From contig NC_035441.2 in NCBI RefSeq assembly GCF_002127325.2, positions 152,436,624-152,500,623 of the forward strand: a stretch of 64,000 nucleotides of DNA, read 5' to 3'. Under the pieces are notes generated by a model, which saw only the letters and a list, made by a program, of their open reading frames with translations, made no database searches and had not been told where the DNA came from. The DNA comes from Helianthus annuus (lineage: Eukaryota > Streptophyta > Magnoliopsida > Asterales > Asteraceae). Both the position numbers and the translations under genes were made by a program. The first letter of the stretch is position 1, and each line of letters begins with the position of its first letter. Positions 1 through 9,797 of the stretch are shown here, in pieces.

Positions 1-591
1 GGGGGTACCCCCTTAGGCGTCGCGCTACGCGAGTGACCACCCTATTTTCATAGAGTAGCCCTTCGTGCGTGTAGGCTTGCTGTGTTGTCAGTTTCTTAAA
101 ATTCGATTTTTATAATTAGTTATGAAGATAATCGTTGGCTAGGGTTTATCCCCCCCTGAGTTTTAGGGGCCCTGATCCTGATTCTGAAAATTCTGAAAAT
201 TTTAGGGTTTGCGTAGAATCACTTGGGTGTCTCAATTAGGGTTTCCTTAATAGCTAATTATTATCCTAATTAGGGATTTTAGTGACAGTTGTTACATTAA
301 CCGTAACGCCCTTTTCAAAATAAAATGAGTATTTCGGACGCGTGAAGGGACCATAACCTTGCTTACTAAATTTTAAGCATGCCCCTAAAGTTTCACGCCA
401 ATCCGAGGTCCAGAATGGGAGTTATGCTATATAGCGCAAATAAAAGAAACTTTTGTAATAAACGGCGCGATTAGCATAACGCCTACCTAAACCAAGATTT
501 CGTCACCAAACCTTTTACTCACTATTGTAGAATAATATTTTGGGATTTTTAAAGATTTTTAATAAATTTTAACCTGCTCATAACCTGCGGT
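1..591 (+). repeat. Left part of an old Ty3/gypsy-type LTR, split by the copia element
   Basis: No coding sequence is seen. The stretch is AT-rich with repeated TAGGGTTT and AATTAGGG phrases, like the transcribed part of a plant gypsy LTR. It ends at GCGGT (587-591), which is repeated at 8193-8197 on the other side of the copia insertion, so 1-591 and 8198-8982 were once contiguous. The right part ends in GGGGTGTGACA, the usual 3' end of Asteraceae gypsy LTRs. The 5' end of this LTR lies outside the window. The assignment to gypsy is inference from that terminus. Confidence 0.6.
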
Positions 592-1049
592 TGTAGGATC
601 GTTTGCTGACCCGAACGAGTCGTTCAGAGGTTTACTCTTGCAATTCAGATGCGGAATAATAAGAAAAGCAAGTAGATATAGCTTGTTCTTCCTCCTAACT
701 GTCTTTTGTATTGATTAGAAATGATTTACAGCTCAATCGTCACACCGGCAGAGCTTCGGCGTGGAATACAAGAACTCAACTCCTGAGGATCGCTCAACTC
801 TACCTATATATAGAGTTCTGGAACCGCTCATATGGACATGTGACATATGAGCGGTCCAGGCTAGTACGAATAAGCGACCCACTTTGACAAATAAGCGGTC
901 CATGATCTCTAAAACCCTATGAGCGATCCTAACCTCTAAAACCTATACATACTCTCGTTTTCTCGTATACCGTGCCCTATGCTATACAATACAATGTAAG
1001 ACCTGAACCTAGACACTTAGACGGAATCAACAGATGTAGTGCACCAACA
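592..1049 (-). repeat. 3' LTR of the POL-less copia element
   Basis: 458 bp, matching 7735-8192 at all but about seven positions. In element orientation it runs TG...CA. It contains TATATATA near its middle, a candidate promoter element, and several copies of the motif AGCGGTCC/AGCGATCC that also crowd the leader of this element. Confidence 0.95.
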
Positions 1050-1064
1050 GACTCCCCCTCAGAT
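1050..1064 (-). promoter_or_regulatory. Polypurine tract
   Basis: The minus strand reads CTGAGGGGGAGTC directly before the 3' LTR, the standard copia plus-strand priming tract. Confidence 0.8.
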
Positions 1065-3183
1065 GTTGATGGAGTCGCAAATACACTTTAACTGCAAAGC
1101 TGTGTCTTCACATCTTCAGACTAGATCAGTCTCTGGGCTTTTTCTTCTTTCAATCTACAAACTCCCCCTCTTGATTTACTGGCATTTTTTTTTGTTCTTC
1201 AGTAACATCTTCAGGATCGTTGTCTCCTCTTCACAGGTTTTCAGAATCAATCAACCTGGCTACCTGCACATTCTTAACCCAGAAATAAATTTTCTAATTT
1301 TATCACATATCAAATACCTGCACTAACATATAACTCCCCTCACCAATCTATGATGAACCACTTGAAGAAGGTTAGAATTAACGAAAACAGTTAGATTTAC
1401 ACAAACACTCCCCCTCAAATGCTGTTCATCATGTTTAGCACTCGGAATTTTGAAAATCAGTTTTTCAACGTCAGTTGTCGAAAATCTTTTTGACTTTTTC
1501 AAAAATAATGCTAAAACACACACAAAATCTTTTTGGATTTTCTGAGAGACATTATCTGACACCAAATGTAGACAAAAACATACAGAAATGTAATATTTAC
1601 AAATAATATTTTTGTGAGTTCGTGCAAGAGGATCATATCAGTTAATGAGACAAATCACCAACACCGTTAAGCTTGATTTCATTTTAATCATTAAACAATT
1701 TACCTAGATTGTCAGTATGTTTGTCCTCTTTAATTTTCAACACAAATTTCAATCAATTCGAGATACGATATTAATGTTTTAGAGACTTAAACTTAATTAT
1801 GTATCACTCCACTTGAATATACTCCCGTATCCAGATCCCAAATATTCAGTCTTACAGGTGAGTATACCACAGCTGATATCTGTAAAGGGGTTAGGTGCGA
1901 AACCGTGAGAGCTCAGGTCAGAACTTCCGTTCAGCAGAGAGATGACGGCTCGACTTTTGGTGGGTCCCCTTTAGAGGATCTTTTTGCATTTCAACAGCAG
2001 CGACTATCAATTTTATTGTTTCATCAGCATGCTGAGGGCGAAGCTTATGTTTCAAAGCTTTAGCAGAAAGTATTATCTGGGGACTAGGTCAGTACTTCCA
2101 TACAGCAGAAGTCCCGGAATAATACCCCAGATATCACTGAGTATAAAGACCTAGTATCTCAGAATACGGGACCTTTCAAACAAGATTTCGGGGGTTACCC
2201 ATATATTCAAGAATAGTTACCCACAAATTAAGCAAGTTTGAATTTAGGTTTATATCTCGTTTCAATTTACTAAATGTGCGAAAATCTACTGACACATCCG
2301 CAGTAAGATTGTTTAACTCTTTTTAGACTTTACATTTCATTAGCGTGCCGTGATAGTGCACTGATGTACTATCATTTCCTCTTTTTCGCAACAAAACTCA
2401 TTTTCGAATTTTATCATGTTTTTGTCTTTTTCAAATTTTCAAATGTTTTTGGATTTTCTGAAATTTCCCTACTCCCCCTAAAATGCAAACACATTTTAAA
2501 GAAAATTTGAAAACTTCAAGACTCTTGACCTACTAGAAACATAAAATGCAAAAACAAACTGTACAGAAACTTGACAACTGACACTGAAACACATCAAATC
2601 GCCATCCACTAGGCATAAACAATCTGAACTCCCCTTATCACAAATCATTTTCTCATTTAGATTTCAAAACACTTAAGTTTGTTTTAATCAAAATGATTTT
2701 TCCGGAAAATGAATTTGTGTTGATAACAACCACTTGTAGATTTATCAATGTTAAAAACGGAGATGTGGTTTATCATCTTGTCTATCTTTTGTCATGAATA
2801 GTAAATCAAGTACAAATTAATGTCCCTGATTTACCATTTGCATCTAAGAACCTTCTGTACCACTTGTAAATGTAATTAACTCAACGTATCCAAGCATCTC
2901 AAAATTTAACCACAATTACCACTTGTGGGATCAAGATTACCACTTGTAGATACCCAAAAACTACCAATTGTAGGAATATTACGTCCACATCACCATTATA
3001 TCAATCAGAATGCCGATTCCTGCTTCGCACTTACCAACCTGGAAGCTCCGGCGTAGTTCTTTCTCCTGTAAAATCATCCAAACATTAATCACAAACATTC
3101 AAACAAACATATCATAAACTAGAATGATGCCGATTCCTGATCCACGATATAAACTTGGGATCTCCGGCATAGTCCTAAGATTA
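1065..3183 (-). other. Non-coding 3' region of the POL-less element
   Basis: About 2.1 kb follow the GAG stop codon, where an autonomous copia element would carry protease, integrase, RT and RNase H. No conserved pol motif could be read in any frame. The region has several copies of ACCACTTGTAG between about 2727 and 2960, a sequence that also spans the PBS-LTR junction at 7729. It also has a duplicated phrase around ATGCCGATTCCTG (3009 and 3126), and two similar blocks near 1918 and 2088 (AGAACTTCC / AGTACTTCC followed by CAGCAGA). Its function is unknown. Confidence 0.7.
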
Positions 3184-5169
3184 TCATGGAAAGCATACAT
3201 CCATCCAAGTCTTCTCAGACTTGATGGATTTCAACTCCTGAGCAGTCGGGTTGTATGTAGCCTTTTTCGTGGCGTAAAAATCTTTAACCCCTTTAGCTCT
3301 CCCACTCAACATCTTCCCAAATATCTTTTTAACATTCCCGTTGAATGTTTTCTCGACATAAAATTCATCTTTTTCTCTGTAAAACTGATTCGAAATCTCA
3401 GTTTTTCCCACTTTCTTTTTAACTTCGTCAAACTTCAATGATGGAAATTCCTCATCATTCACTAAAATTTTCTTCTCAACCTGTGGCTCTTCTGGCTTTG
3501 TGGAACCAGATTCATTGCCAACATTCACTTTATCTTTCTTCGCAACCCAGACCTGGTTGTCTTTTCCTTTCTTCTCATACTTGTTCTTTTGTGAACATTC
3601 ACCAACCTTGAATTTTGAATTCTCAAACATTCTAAGTTTTTCAGTCGGTGGTTCAACATCAACAACTTTCTCTTTCAACTTCTGAGAAACTCCCTGTTTT
3701 GATTGGACACTTTTTGAGCAATTCCATGCAATGTGACCAGCTTCATTGCATCTGTAACAGGTTCTAGTCTCTCTTTGATAACGTATATCAGCTCCATTCT
3801 TCTTTCTCTCAGCAAGAAACTCTTTGTTAGACTGTCTCCAAAATGGTTTCTTTTGTTCCTCCTCAGCGCTTCCACCTGTCACAAATTCAGATTTTGTTTT
3901 AGAATTTTTCATATTTTTATAATTTTCTGGTGGAACAAAACCAAGACCTTTCTTTTTGTAGCTACGATTCTGGTTAGGTTTCTTTTGAAAACCAGAACCA
4001 GGATTGTTGCCCTTTTTCTTATTTAAACGTTGTTGAACTCTTGAAGTGTATTTTTTAGGTTTTTCAGTAAGATTTAAATCTTTTATTTCAGAAATATTGA
4101 TTTCTGTCATTTTGAAAACCTTTTTGATCATGTCAAAACGAACACCTCTTATTGGAAATTCTTTGTCATAGTATAATTTGTCCGAATCATTTAAAGTGTA
4201 TGCAACTTCAAATGTTTCATCATCCAAATTTGCTTTCGATAACAAAAATTCTTTACTGTAACACCGTTTGACTGACGAATTTTGACTGTTAACTGACGAC
4301 TTTGACCCTCCAGACTCAGATTTCGACTCGGACTCCTCATCAGTATCCAACACTTGATCGACCACCTTTTTAATTAACTCAGACTCATGATCAGTATCGG
4401 ACGAGGTAAACGTGACATCGATGTTGTCTGGTAAAACGTCAGTTGTGTCGGTTTTTAACTTTATATTGACTGCTTTCTCAAGTTGCTCCTCATTTGGTTT
4501 CCTAGGAGAATACCTATCCCAAATTGGAGGTGGACACTTGTTATAGCTAACAGTCGGTTTCTTACCACAGTCTTTCTTCTTCCTTGGCTTCTCGTCTTGA
4601 AAAGCTTCCAAACCTGCAACAGTTGGATAAACACGATCAATGAGATAATCAGAAGTAGTATAACTTAACAATAACCGCTTAATTCTCTCATTCTCTATCT
4701 TTTCCGTCTCCAACTCTTGCTTCCATTTGGCACTCTCTTCAATGTAGAAATTTATAGCTTTTTGCTTTGACATTAAAGTTGCATTCATCATTGTCAGCGC
4801 CTGTTCTCTTTCTGAGTTTGTTGTTTGGAGACCAGTTACAGTTTTGTTCAACACGTCGTAAGATTCCTTCACATAATTGAGGTTGAACAATAACTGCTCC
4901 TTCTTCTTCTCATATTCGGCTATGATGTCGTCTTTAACTTCACAATTCTTGCAAGCTTCCAAGCACTTCTCACACGGCTTGACAACTTCAACAATCTTCT
5001 CAACTTCGATTGTTTTAACAACTTCAAACACCTTTTCTACTTCAATCATCTTTTCTTCTTCTTTAACAACCTCAGTAATCTTCTCAGCAACATTCTCAGC
5101 ATTTTGAACATCGCCTTCAGATTCAGCTTGTTGTTCTCTAGCAGCTCTTTTTTCTTTTAGTTTCTCCAT
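3184..5169 (-). CDS. C-terminal GAG-type protein of the copia element, second CCHC knuckle
   Basis: 661 codons from ATG at 5169. In the DNA it continues the frame of the upstream GAG ORF, so it is probably the C-terminal part of one polyprotein. The first 180 residues are charged and coiled-coil-like, with repeats of E-V-V-K / V-E-K and a short C-x2-C-x6-C-x2-C cluster near residue 88. The middle is acidic and serine-rich, then very basic. A zinc knuckle C-x2-C-x4-H-x4-C (CYRC...H...C) lies near residues 470-483. It ends with D-V-C-F-P and a TGA. In autonomous relatives protease and integrase normally follow; here nothing does. Such proteins bind element RNA in the virus-like particle. Whether this start is used is uncertain. 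Confidence 0.8.
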   Translation of the reverse strand: MEKLKEKRAAREQQAESEGDVQNAENVAEKITEVVKEEEKMIEVEKVFEVVKTIEVEKIVEVVKPCEKCLEACKNCEVKDDIIAEYEKKKEQLLFNLNYVKESYDVLNKTVTGLQTTNSEREQALTMMNATLMSKQKAINFYIEESAKWKQELETEKIENERIKRLLLSYTTSDYLIDRVYPTVAGLEAFQDEKPRKKKDCGKKPTVSYNKCPPPIWDRYSPRKPNEEQLEKAVNIKLKTDTTDVLPDNIDVTFTSSDTDHESELIKKVVDQVLDTDEESESKSESGGSKSSVNSQNSSVKRCYSKEFLLSKANLDDETFEVAYTLNDSDKLYYDKEFPIRGVRFDMIKKVFKMTEINISEIKDLNLTEKPKKYTSRVQQRLNKKKGNNPGSGFQKKPNQNRSYKKKGLGFVPPENYKNMKNSKTKSEFVTGGSAEEEQKKPFWRQSNKEFLAERKKNGADIRYQRETRTCYRCNEAGHIAWNCSKSVQSKQGVSQKLKEKVVDVEPPTEKLRMFENSKFKVGECSQKNKYEKKGKDNQVWVAKKDKVNVGNESGSTKPEEPQVEKKILVNDEEFPSLKFDEVKKKVGKTEISNQFYREKDEFYVEKTFNGNVKKIFGKMLSGRAKGVKDFYATKKATYNPTAQELKSIKSEKTWMDVCFP

Positions 5170-5277
5170 CCGTTCTGCAAAATAGAAATGAAAACTTTCA
5201 GGAGAAAGATGAGACTTAGCAACATTTATATGTTTTTCCTCATAATCACTGCTGCTGTGATCAGGTGACTGATTAAA

Positions 5278-5682
5278 CTAAACAGATTTTTCAGAATCAT
5301 CATCAGAAACACCAGAATCAGATGGTGTTTTATCAAATACAACTGGTTTTTCTGAAACAATTTCATTCTGTACACTCTCATCAGAACTCGATAAACTCTC
5401 ATCTGAACCGTCTGAAATTTCTCCAGATCTTTCTGAAAGTTCATCGGTACTTTCTGAATTTTCATCAGATGACACAGATTTTTCATCTCCACTTGACACA
5501 TTCTCTCCAATAGATCTCATCCAAGTAGCAAACAAATTTGGCTCTCGGACGATCTTGGCAATGAAAGCTTTAAAACTTCCCTTTTCATCCACGAACATAT
5601 CCCAACTGAAACCTTCTGGTAGTTTCTCATCATCTTGATCGATAACACGTTCTGCTGTGGCTTCAGATGATATGTAATCACT
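5278..5682 (-). pseudogene. Linker of the GAG polyprotein between two in-frame TAG stops
   Basis: This stretch is open in the same frame as both neighbouring ORFs. It is bounded by TAG at 5683-5685 and TAG at 5278-5280. It encodes an acidic serine-rich segment (S-S-D-E-S repeats, residues from about 5500 to 5300). An internal ATG at 5598 gives a 106-codon ORF. The simplest reading is one polyprotein of 1,320 sense positions broken by two nonsense mutations. Confidence 0.75.
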
Positions 5683-7146
5683 CTAGCTGAAATCTACAAT
5701 GCATGCTCTTTTGGAATCTTCAATCTTTCTCCCATGAGCTGTTTGCGGTTCTTGGGATTGGCCGACTTGCTGATAGATAGCTTTGCGGTAGTAATCATCT
5801 TTTCCGAATGGATTCTGTGCTCCGCTAGCTTCTCTTCCTTTACACTCCCGCTTGAAATGAACTTTTTCCCTGCATCGAAAACAAGTAACTTTAGATTTAT
5901 CAAAACCTAAAGTAGATACATGAGCGTCAAGAAAGTCATTTCTCCCGGTAATAGTTTTGAATTTCTCAGCCCGACGAAGAACACTTGCAAGACACCATTT
6001 GATATCCATAAGTTCCATTTCCTCGGCGTCTATTTGATCGTAATCCTCTTTGGTGAGCATAGGATTTCCGATCCGACCAGCAACTAGACCTTCATAGGCT
6101 AACAGAACTGAACCCAGAAGTGCCATGTGGTCTTTTGCAGTGTCTTCAGAGAAGTTTTGACCTTCTGGAAGGTTGAGAGCTATGTTGCACTGAATCACGT
6201 ATCCGTTTCCAGTTTTTGTACTCTGAGACTGAAAGCTTGTGTTAGTCTCTTTCGGATTCACACTTGGAAACGATGAAAACCCGCTGCTGCTCCTGTTTGA
6301 ACCCTGATCAACTTTGTCTGATGAATCTCCAGCACTGAAAGCGGTTTGAATCTTTGGACTTCTTTCAGCTTCAGAAACTGGAACACTACCTTTATAGTAC
6401 ATTTTAACATCCTGTTGACCACTCGGACTGTTCATTCTAGCGATCTTTTGCTGTTCAAGATTCTGAGCCTCTAATTTTTCAATAAATTGCCCAATTGTCA
6501 GTCCGTCATAAACACCCGTGTTTTTCAATATCATCAAATACGTTCCCCACTCTTTCTGAGGTAACGCGTCAGCCAATTTATCCACATACTCTTCACGATT
6601 TTTATCAACACCAATCATTGTTAATGATCTCACTAAGTGACAGTATCTTTCAATCAGCGTCTTAGTATCCTCTCCTGGTAAGCTGCTAAAAAGATCAAAC
6701 TCTTTCTTAAGCAATGCTTTTTTGCTTTTAACCATACTCGTACTTCCCTCGAATTTGATTTTAAGAGCTTCCCATATTGACTTAGCAGTTTTGTCGTGTT
6801 CTAACAGAATGAATATATCTTCTTTAATCGCTTGTTGCAATAAACTGATCATCATTTTTTCTGCTCTGTACATTGCACGTTCTTGATCTGTGAATTCAGA
6901 TATCTGTTTGATAACATTCACCTCTGTTCTCGGTAACACATACTTCTTCAAGATACATTCCCATGATCTAAGATGATTTGCTTGAACCCAGTTTTCAAAT
7001 CTATCCTTCCACCCGTAGTATTCTTCGATACTCATCAATTTCGGTGGTTTCTGGGTGGTTCCCATCTCGTTTTCTAGATTCATAGCTTGAGCAATCGCAG
7101 CTGGAGATGACGATGTTGCAAATGCGTTGTAGAACTCGGAATCCAT
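5683..7146 (-). CDS. gag: Copia GAG (UBN2-type) with a CCHC knuckle
   Basis: 487 codons beginning 575 bp inside the primer-binding site. The order is typical of plant copia GAG: an N-terminal segment with Y-Y-G-W-K and W-V-Q-A-N-H, a UBN2/retrotran-gag core with R-Y-C-H-L-V-R-S-L and D-K-L-A-D-A-L-P (about residues 150-210), and a zinc knuckle C-x2-C-x4-H-x4-C at about residues 421-434. In that knuckle a valine stands where most relatives have glycine before the histidine. GAG forms the particle and binds RNA. The TAG at 5683-5685 probably truncates a longer polyprotein, since the same frame stays open to 5281. Confidence 0.88.
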   Translation of the reverse strand: MDSEFYNAFATSSSPAAIAQAMNLENEMGTTQKPPKLMSIEEYYGWKDRFENWVQANHLRSWECILKKYVLPRTEVNVIKQISEFTDQERAMYRAEKMMISLLQQAIKEDIFILLEHDKTAKSIWEALKIKFEGSTSMVKSKKALLKKEFDLFSSLPGEDTKTLIERYCHLVRSLTMIGVDKNREEYVDKLADALPQKEWGTYLMILKNTGVYDGLTIGQFIEKLEAQNLEQQKIARMNSPSGQQDVKMYYKGSVPVSEAERSPKIQTAFSAGDSSDKVDQGSNRSSSGFSSFPSVNPKETNTSFQSQSTKTGNGYVIQCNIALNLPEGQNFSEDTAKDHMALLGSVLLAYEGLVAGRIGNPMLTKEDYDQIDAEEMELMDIKWCLASVLRRAEKFKTITGRNDFLDAHVSTLGFDKSKVTCFRCREKVHFKRECKGREASGAQNPFGKDDYYRKAIYQQVGQSQEPQTAHGRKIEDSKRACIVDFS

Positions 7147-7720
7147 ACTAACGTATAAGCGAACAAACAGACGACAGAAAAACGATACAAAAATGTATAC
7201 ACAAGCGAACCAGACAATGTCCTTCGAGCGATCCTAATTTGGTCAAATGAGCGGTCCAAACTTTATGATCGTTCAAGCGGTCCAACAAGAATTTTTCGAG
7301 CGGTCCAACAAAGTTAGTTCGAGCGGTCCAGACTGAAATTTCGAGCGGTCCAGAATATTAATTTGGAGTGGTTCAAGAATCAACTTTTCGAGCGATCCAG
7401 ACAAATAACCAGAAGAGCGATCCAGAGATTGTTCGTTCGAGCGGTTCAGAGGTAATTTTGGAGCGATCCAACTAAATGATCTAAGGGCGGTTCATGATGA
7501 TGTCATTACGAGCGGTCCACATTTCGAACAAGTTTTGATCTGTTTTTAAGCTGAATTTTGGTCAGAAACTTCCAAGGGTTTGTCTCGGTACTATAACGCA
7601 CAGTTTGTGAGCTTTTGAACGAATTTCAACCGTGAAATCTTCCGGAAATGAGAAAAGAATGTGTAGAAGTGAGAAGAAACAGTGAAATCCGGCTATAATC
7701 TGCAGAAAACCTCCTCCCAA
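7147..7720 (-). promoter_or_regulatory. Leader of the copia element with a GAGCGGTCCA motif array
   Basis: The untranslated leader between PBS and GAG start. Between 7215 and 7525 about 13 degenerate copies of GAGCGGTCCA (variants GAGCGATCCA, GGGCGGTTCA) follow each other at about 20-28 bp spacing. The same motif occurs in the LTRs. Nothing coding is seen. Confidence 0.8.
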
Positions 7721-7732
7721 GCTCTGATACCA
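7721..7732 (-). promoter_or_regulatory. Primer-binding site (initiator tRNA-Met)
   Basis: The minus strand reads TGGTATCAGAGC two bases after the LTR end, complementary to the 3' end of plant initiator tRNA-Met. Confidence 0.9.
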
Positions 7733-7734
7733 CT

Positions 7735-8192
7735 TGTAGGATCGTTTGCTGACCCGAACGAGTCGTTCAGAGGTTTACTCTTGCAATTCGGATGCGGAAT
7801 AATAAGAAAAGCAAGTAGATATAGCTTGTTCTTCCTCCTAACTGTCTTTTGTATTGATTAGAAACGATTTACAGCTCGATCGTCACACCGGCAAAGCTTC
7901 GGCGTGGAATACAAGAACTCAACTTCCGAGGATCGCTCAACTCTACCTATATATAGAGTTCTGGAACCGCTCATATGGACATGTGACATATGAGCGGTCC
8001 AGGCTAGTACGAATAAGCGACCCACTTTGACAAATAAGCGGTCCATGATCTCTAAAACCCTATGAGCGATCCTAACCTCTAAAACCTATACATACTCTCG
8101 TTTTCTCGTATACCGTGCCCTATGCTATACAATACAATGTAAGACCTGAACCTAGACACTTAGACGTAATCAACAGATGTAGTGCACCAACA
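7735..8192 (-). repeat. 5' LTR of the POL-less copia element
   Basis: 458 bp, pair of 592-1049. Followed on the + strand by GCGGT (8193-8197), the target duplication. Confidence 0.95.
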
Positions 8193-8982
8193 GCGGTTAT
8201 GGCTACGGTTCGGTAAATACCGAATATGTCCTTTTCGGCCAAAACTTGAGTTGCTACAAGGTCTTTTGACCCGATTCCAGTTGCTACTGATTTTAAATAA
8301 TAAATAAAGCGGTTATGGCTACGGTTCGGTAAATACCGAATATGTCCTAGGTATCATTTTACGAAATGGCCACGACCTCGACATCCGGGTGTAGGCGTAC
8401 ACCCGACATTATGTCTATATTAATAAAAGACGTAGCCGTTGGTTTACCCACCGCGGTTTTACGCAAAGTGGTGTGTCTATTGATCTTTAACCCGGACTAG
8501 ATCCGGGCTACTGAACGCAAAGAAGGAACATGTAATTCGTTCACAGGATTATAGTATTAAATAATTCTCCCAAGTTATAAAAGAATTTGTGCCTTGTGCA
8601 TTCAAATCAATTTTAATAAACATTTTACATAAGTGTCGGTTGAATGTATTTACCAGTGTAAACTGACGTATTTTCCCAAAAAGATTAAGTGCAGGTACTA
8701 CACGTAATCGGCTGGTTATAGCTCCTTAGCATCTTAAGAAGTCTCGCAAGCTTTGATGCCTTGTCTGTTGAACAATATTTTTATTATTATTTTGATCTCC
8801 TGTGGATACTATTCAACTATATGTGATACATTCGATATTACAATCAATGGTTGGATTATATTTTATCTTTATGCTTCCGCTGTGCATTTATATATTGTGG
8901 TTTGACTATATTGTTGCCAACTACGTCACGATAATCCCCCACCGGGCCCACCGGTGATACATGTGGAAATCGGGGTGTGACA
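8193..8982 (+). repeat. Right part of the interrupted Ty3/gypsy LTR
   Basis: Continues the LTR at 1-591 and ends GGGGTGTGACA at 8982. It contains a direct duplication of about 40 bp beginning GCGGTTATGGCTACGG, at 8193 and about 8309. The second half carries CCCACCGGGCCCACCGG close to the end. No coding sequence. Confidence 0.6.
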
Positions 8983-9031
8983 CGTTCAGCATTAATGGCT
9001 CCACCGCAACGCTAGAGGTGCTTAATACTAG
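8983..9031 (+). mobile_element. Helitron 3' terminus (fragment)
   Basis: CCACCGCAACGCTAGAGGTG can form a short hairpin, followed after about 8 bp by CTAG and a T. That is the hairpin-CTRR-T structure of Helitron 3' ends. The gypsy LTR directly to the left has replaced or interrupted the rest. Confidence 0.5.
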
Positions 9032-9036
9032 TTTTA

Positions 9037-9794
9037 GGTAGTGTTTGGTATGTAGGAATAAGAGGTGGAATGGAATGAGTGATTACGAGGGAATGAAGAA
9101 AAGAGTGTTTGGTTAGTCAATGGAATGAAATCACCCATTCCAAAAGGCATTCCATTCCCTTAAAATCATTCCTTCCACCCCCATGTTTTTTTTCATTCCA
9201 TCCCCTCTTGCACCATTCATCAACAACACCACAACCCACGACCTTCGCCACAACCTACCACCACCCACCACCGACGCCATCGACGCCACCCGCCACCCCC
9301 TCACCCCGACAGCCACCGCCGCCGCCGCCACCCACTCGCCACCGTTATCACCCACAGCTGCGACCAACCGCCAACGCCACTCGCCGCCGTTGCCCACCAC
9401 CATCGTCGACGCCACCACCAACCGCCGCCACCGCCACCAACCACCACCTTTGCTGCCACCCACCACCAACGGCCACCTTGTCGCCGCCACCACTCGTCGT
9501 CACCGTCGCACCGCCACTTGCCGCCACCACCACCACCCATCGCACCGCTGACACCCACCACCGCCACCTATAACCACCCACAATCACTACCACCGACCAC
9601 CACCACCACTCACCGCTAATTTTATTACTCCGTTTTTCTGCCTAACGAACAATACAAAATAATAAGTCATTCCATTCACATGATAACCAAACAAGACATG
9701 GAATGGTAATGATCCATTGCATTCCCTCGTCCATTCCATTACCTCGTCTATTCCATTCTTTCGTCCATTCCATTACCCCATACCAAAGATACCC
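9037..9794. mobile_element. Harbinger-like MITE with GC-rich core, copy 1
   Basis: Ends are GGTAGTGTTTGGTATG and (inverted) GGGTATCTTTGGTATG, flanked by TTA (9034-9036, 9795-9797). This 3-bp target duplication and the GTTTGGTA termini fit PIF/Harbinger (Tourist-like) elements. Subterminal parts are rich in GGAATGGAATG. The core (about 9230-9610) is a CCACC/GCCGCC triplet-like low-complexity tract. It has no transposase; long open frames in the core are composition artefacts. Confidence 0.8.
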
Positions 9795-9797
9795 TTA

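Larger units (their letters stand above)
592..8192 (-). mobile_element. POL-less copia-type LTR retrotransposon (TR-GAG-like, non-autonomous)
   Basis: Complete element on the minus strand. Two 458-bp LTRs (592-1049 and 7735-8192) begin TGTTGG and end CCTACA in element orientation, and are flanked by a perfect 5-bp target duplication GCGGT (587-591, 8193-8197). A primer-binding site complementary to initiator tRNA-Met lies 2 bp inside the 5' LTR (7721-7732), and a polypurine tract GAGGGGGAGTC adjoins the 3' LTR. Between them is one long GAG-type reading frame (7146 down to 3184) with two CCHC knuckles, then about 2.1 kb without coding capacity. No protease, integrase, reverse transcriptase or RNase H is found. 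The LTRs differ at about seven positions by eye, so the insertion is recent. It must depend on an autonomous relative for mobility. Confidence 0.93.

Noticed and set aside
5278..5685. Programmed stop-codon readthrough at the two TAG codons of GAG
   Set aside because: Neither stop has the known readthrough context; kept only as a possibility to test by comparing copies.
9109..9609. Several long overlapping ORFs on both strands
   Set aside because: They overlap in all frames of a GC-rich triplet tract inside the MITE; composition is low-complexity and not protein-like.
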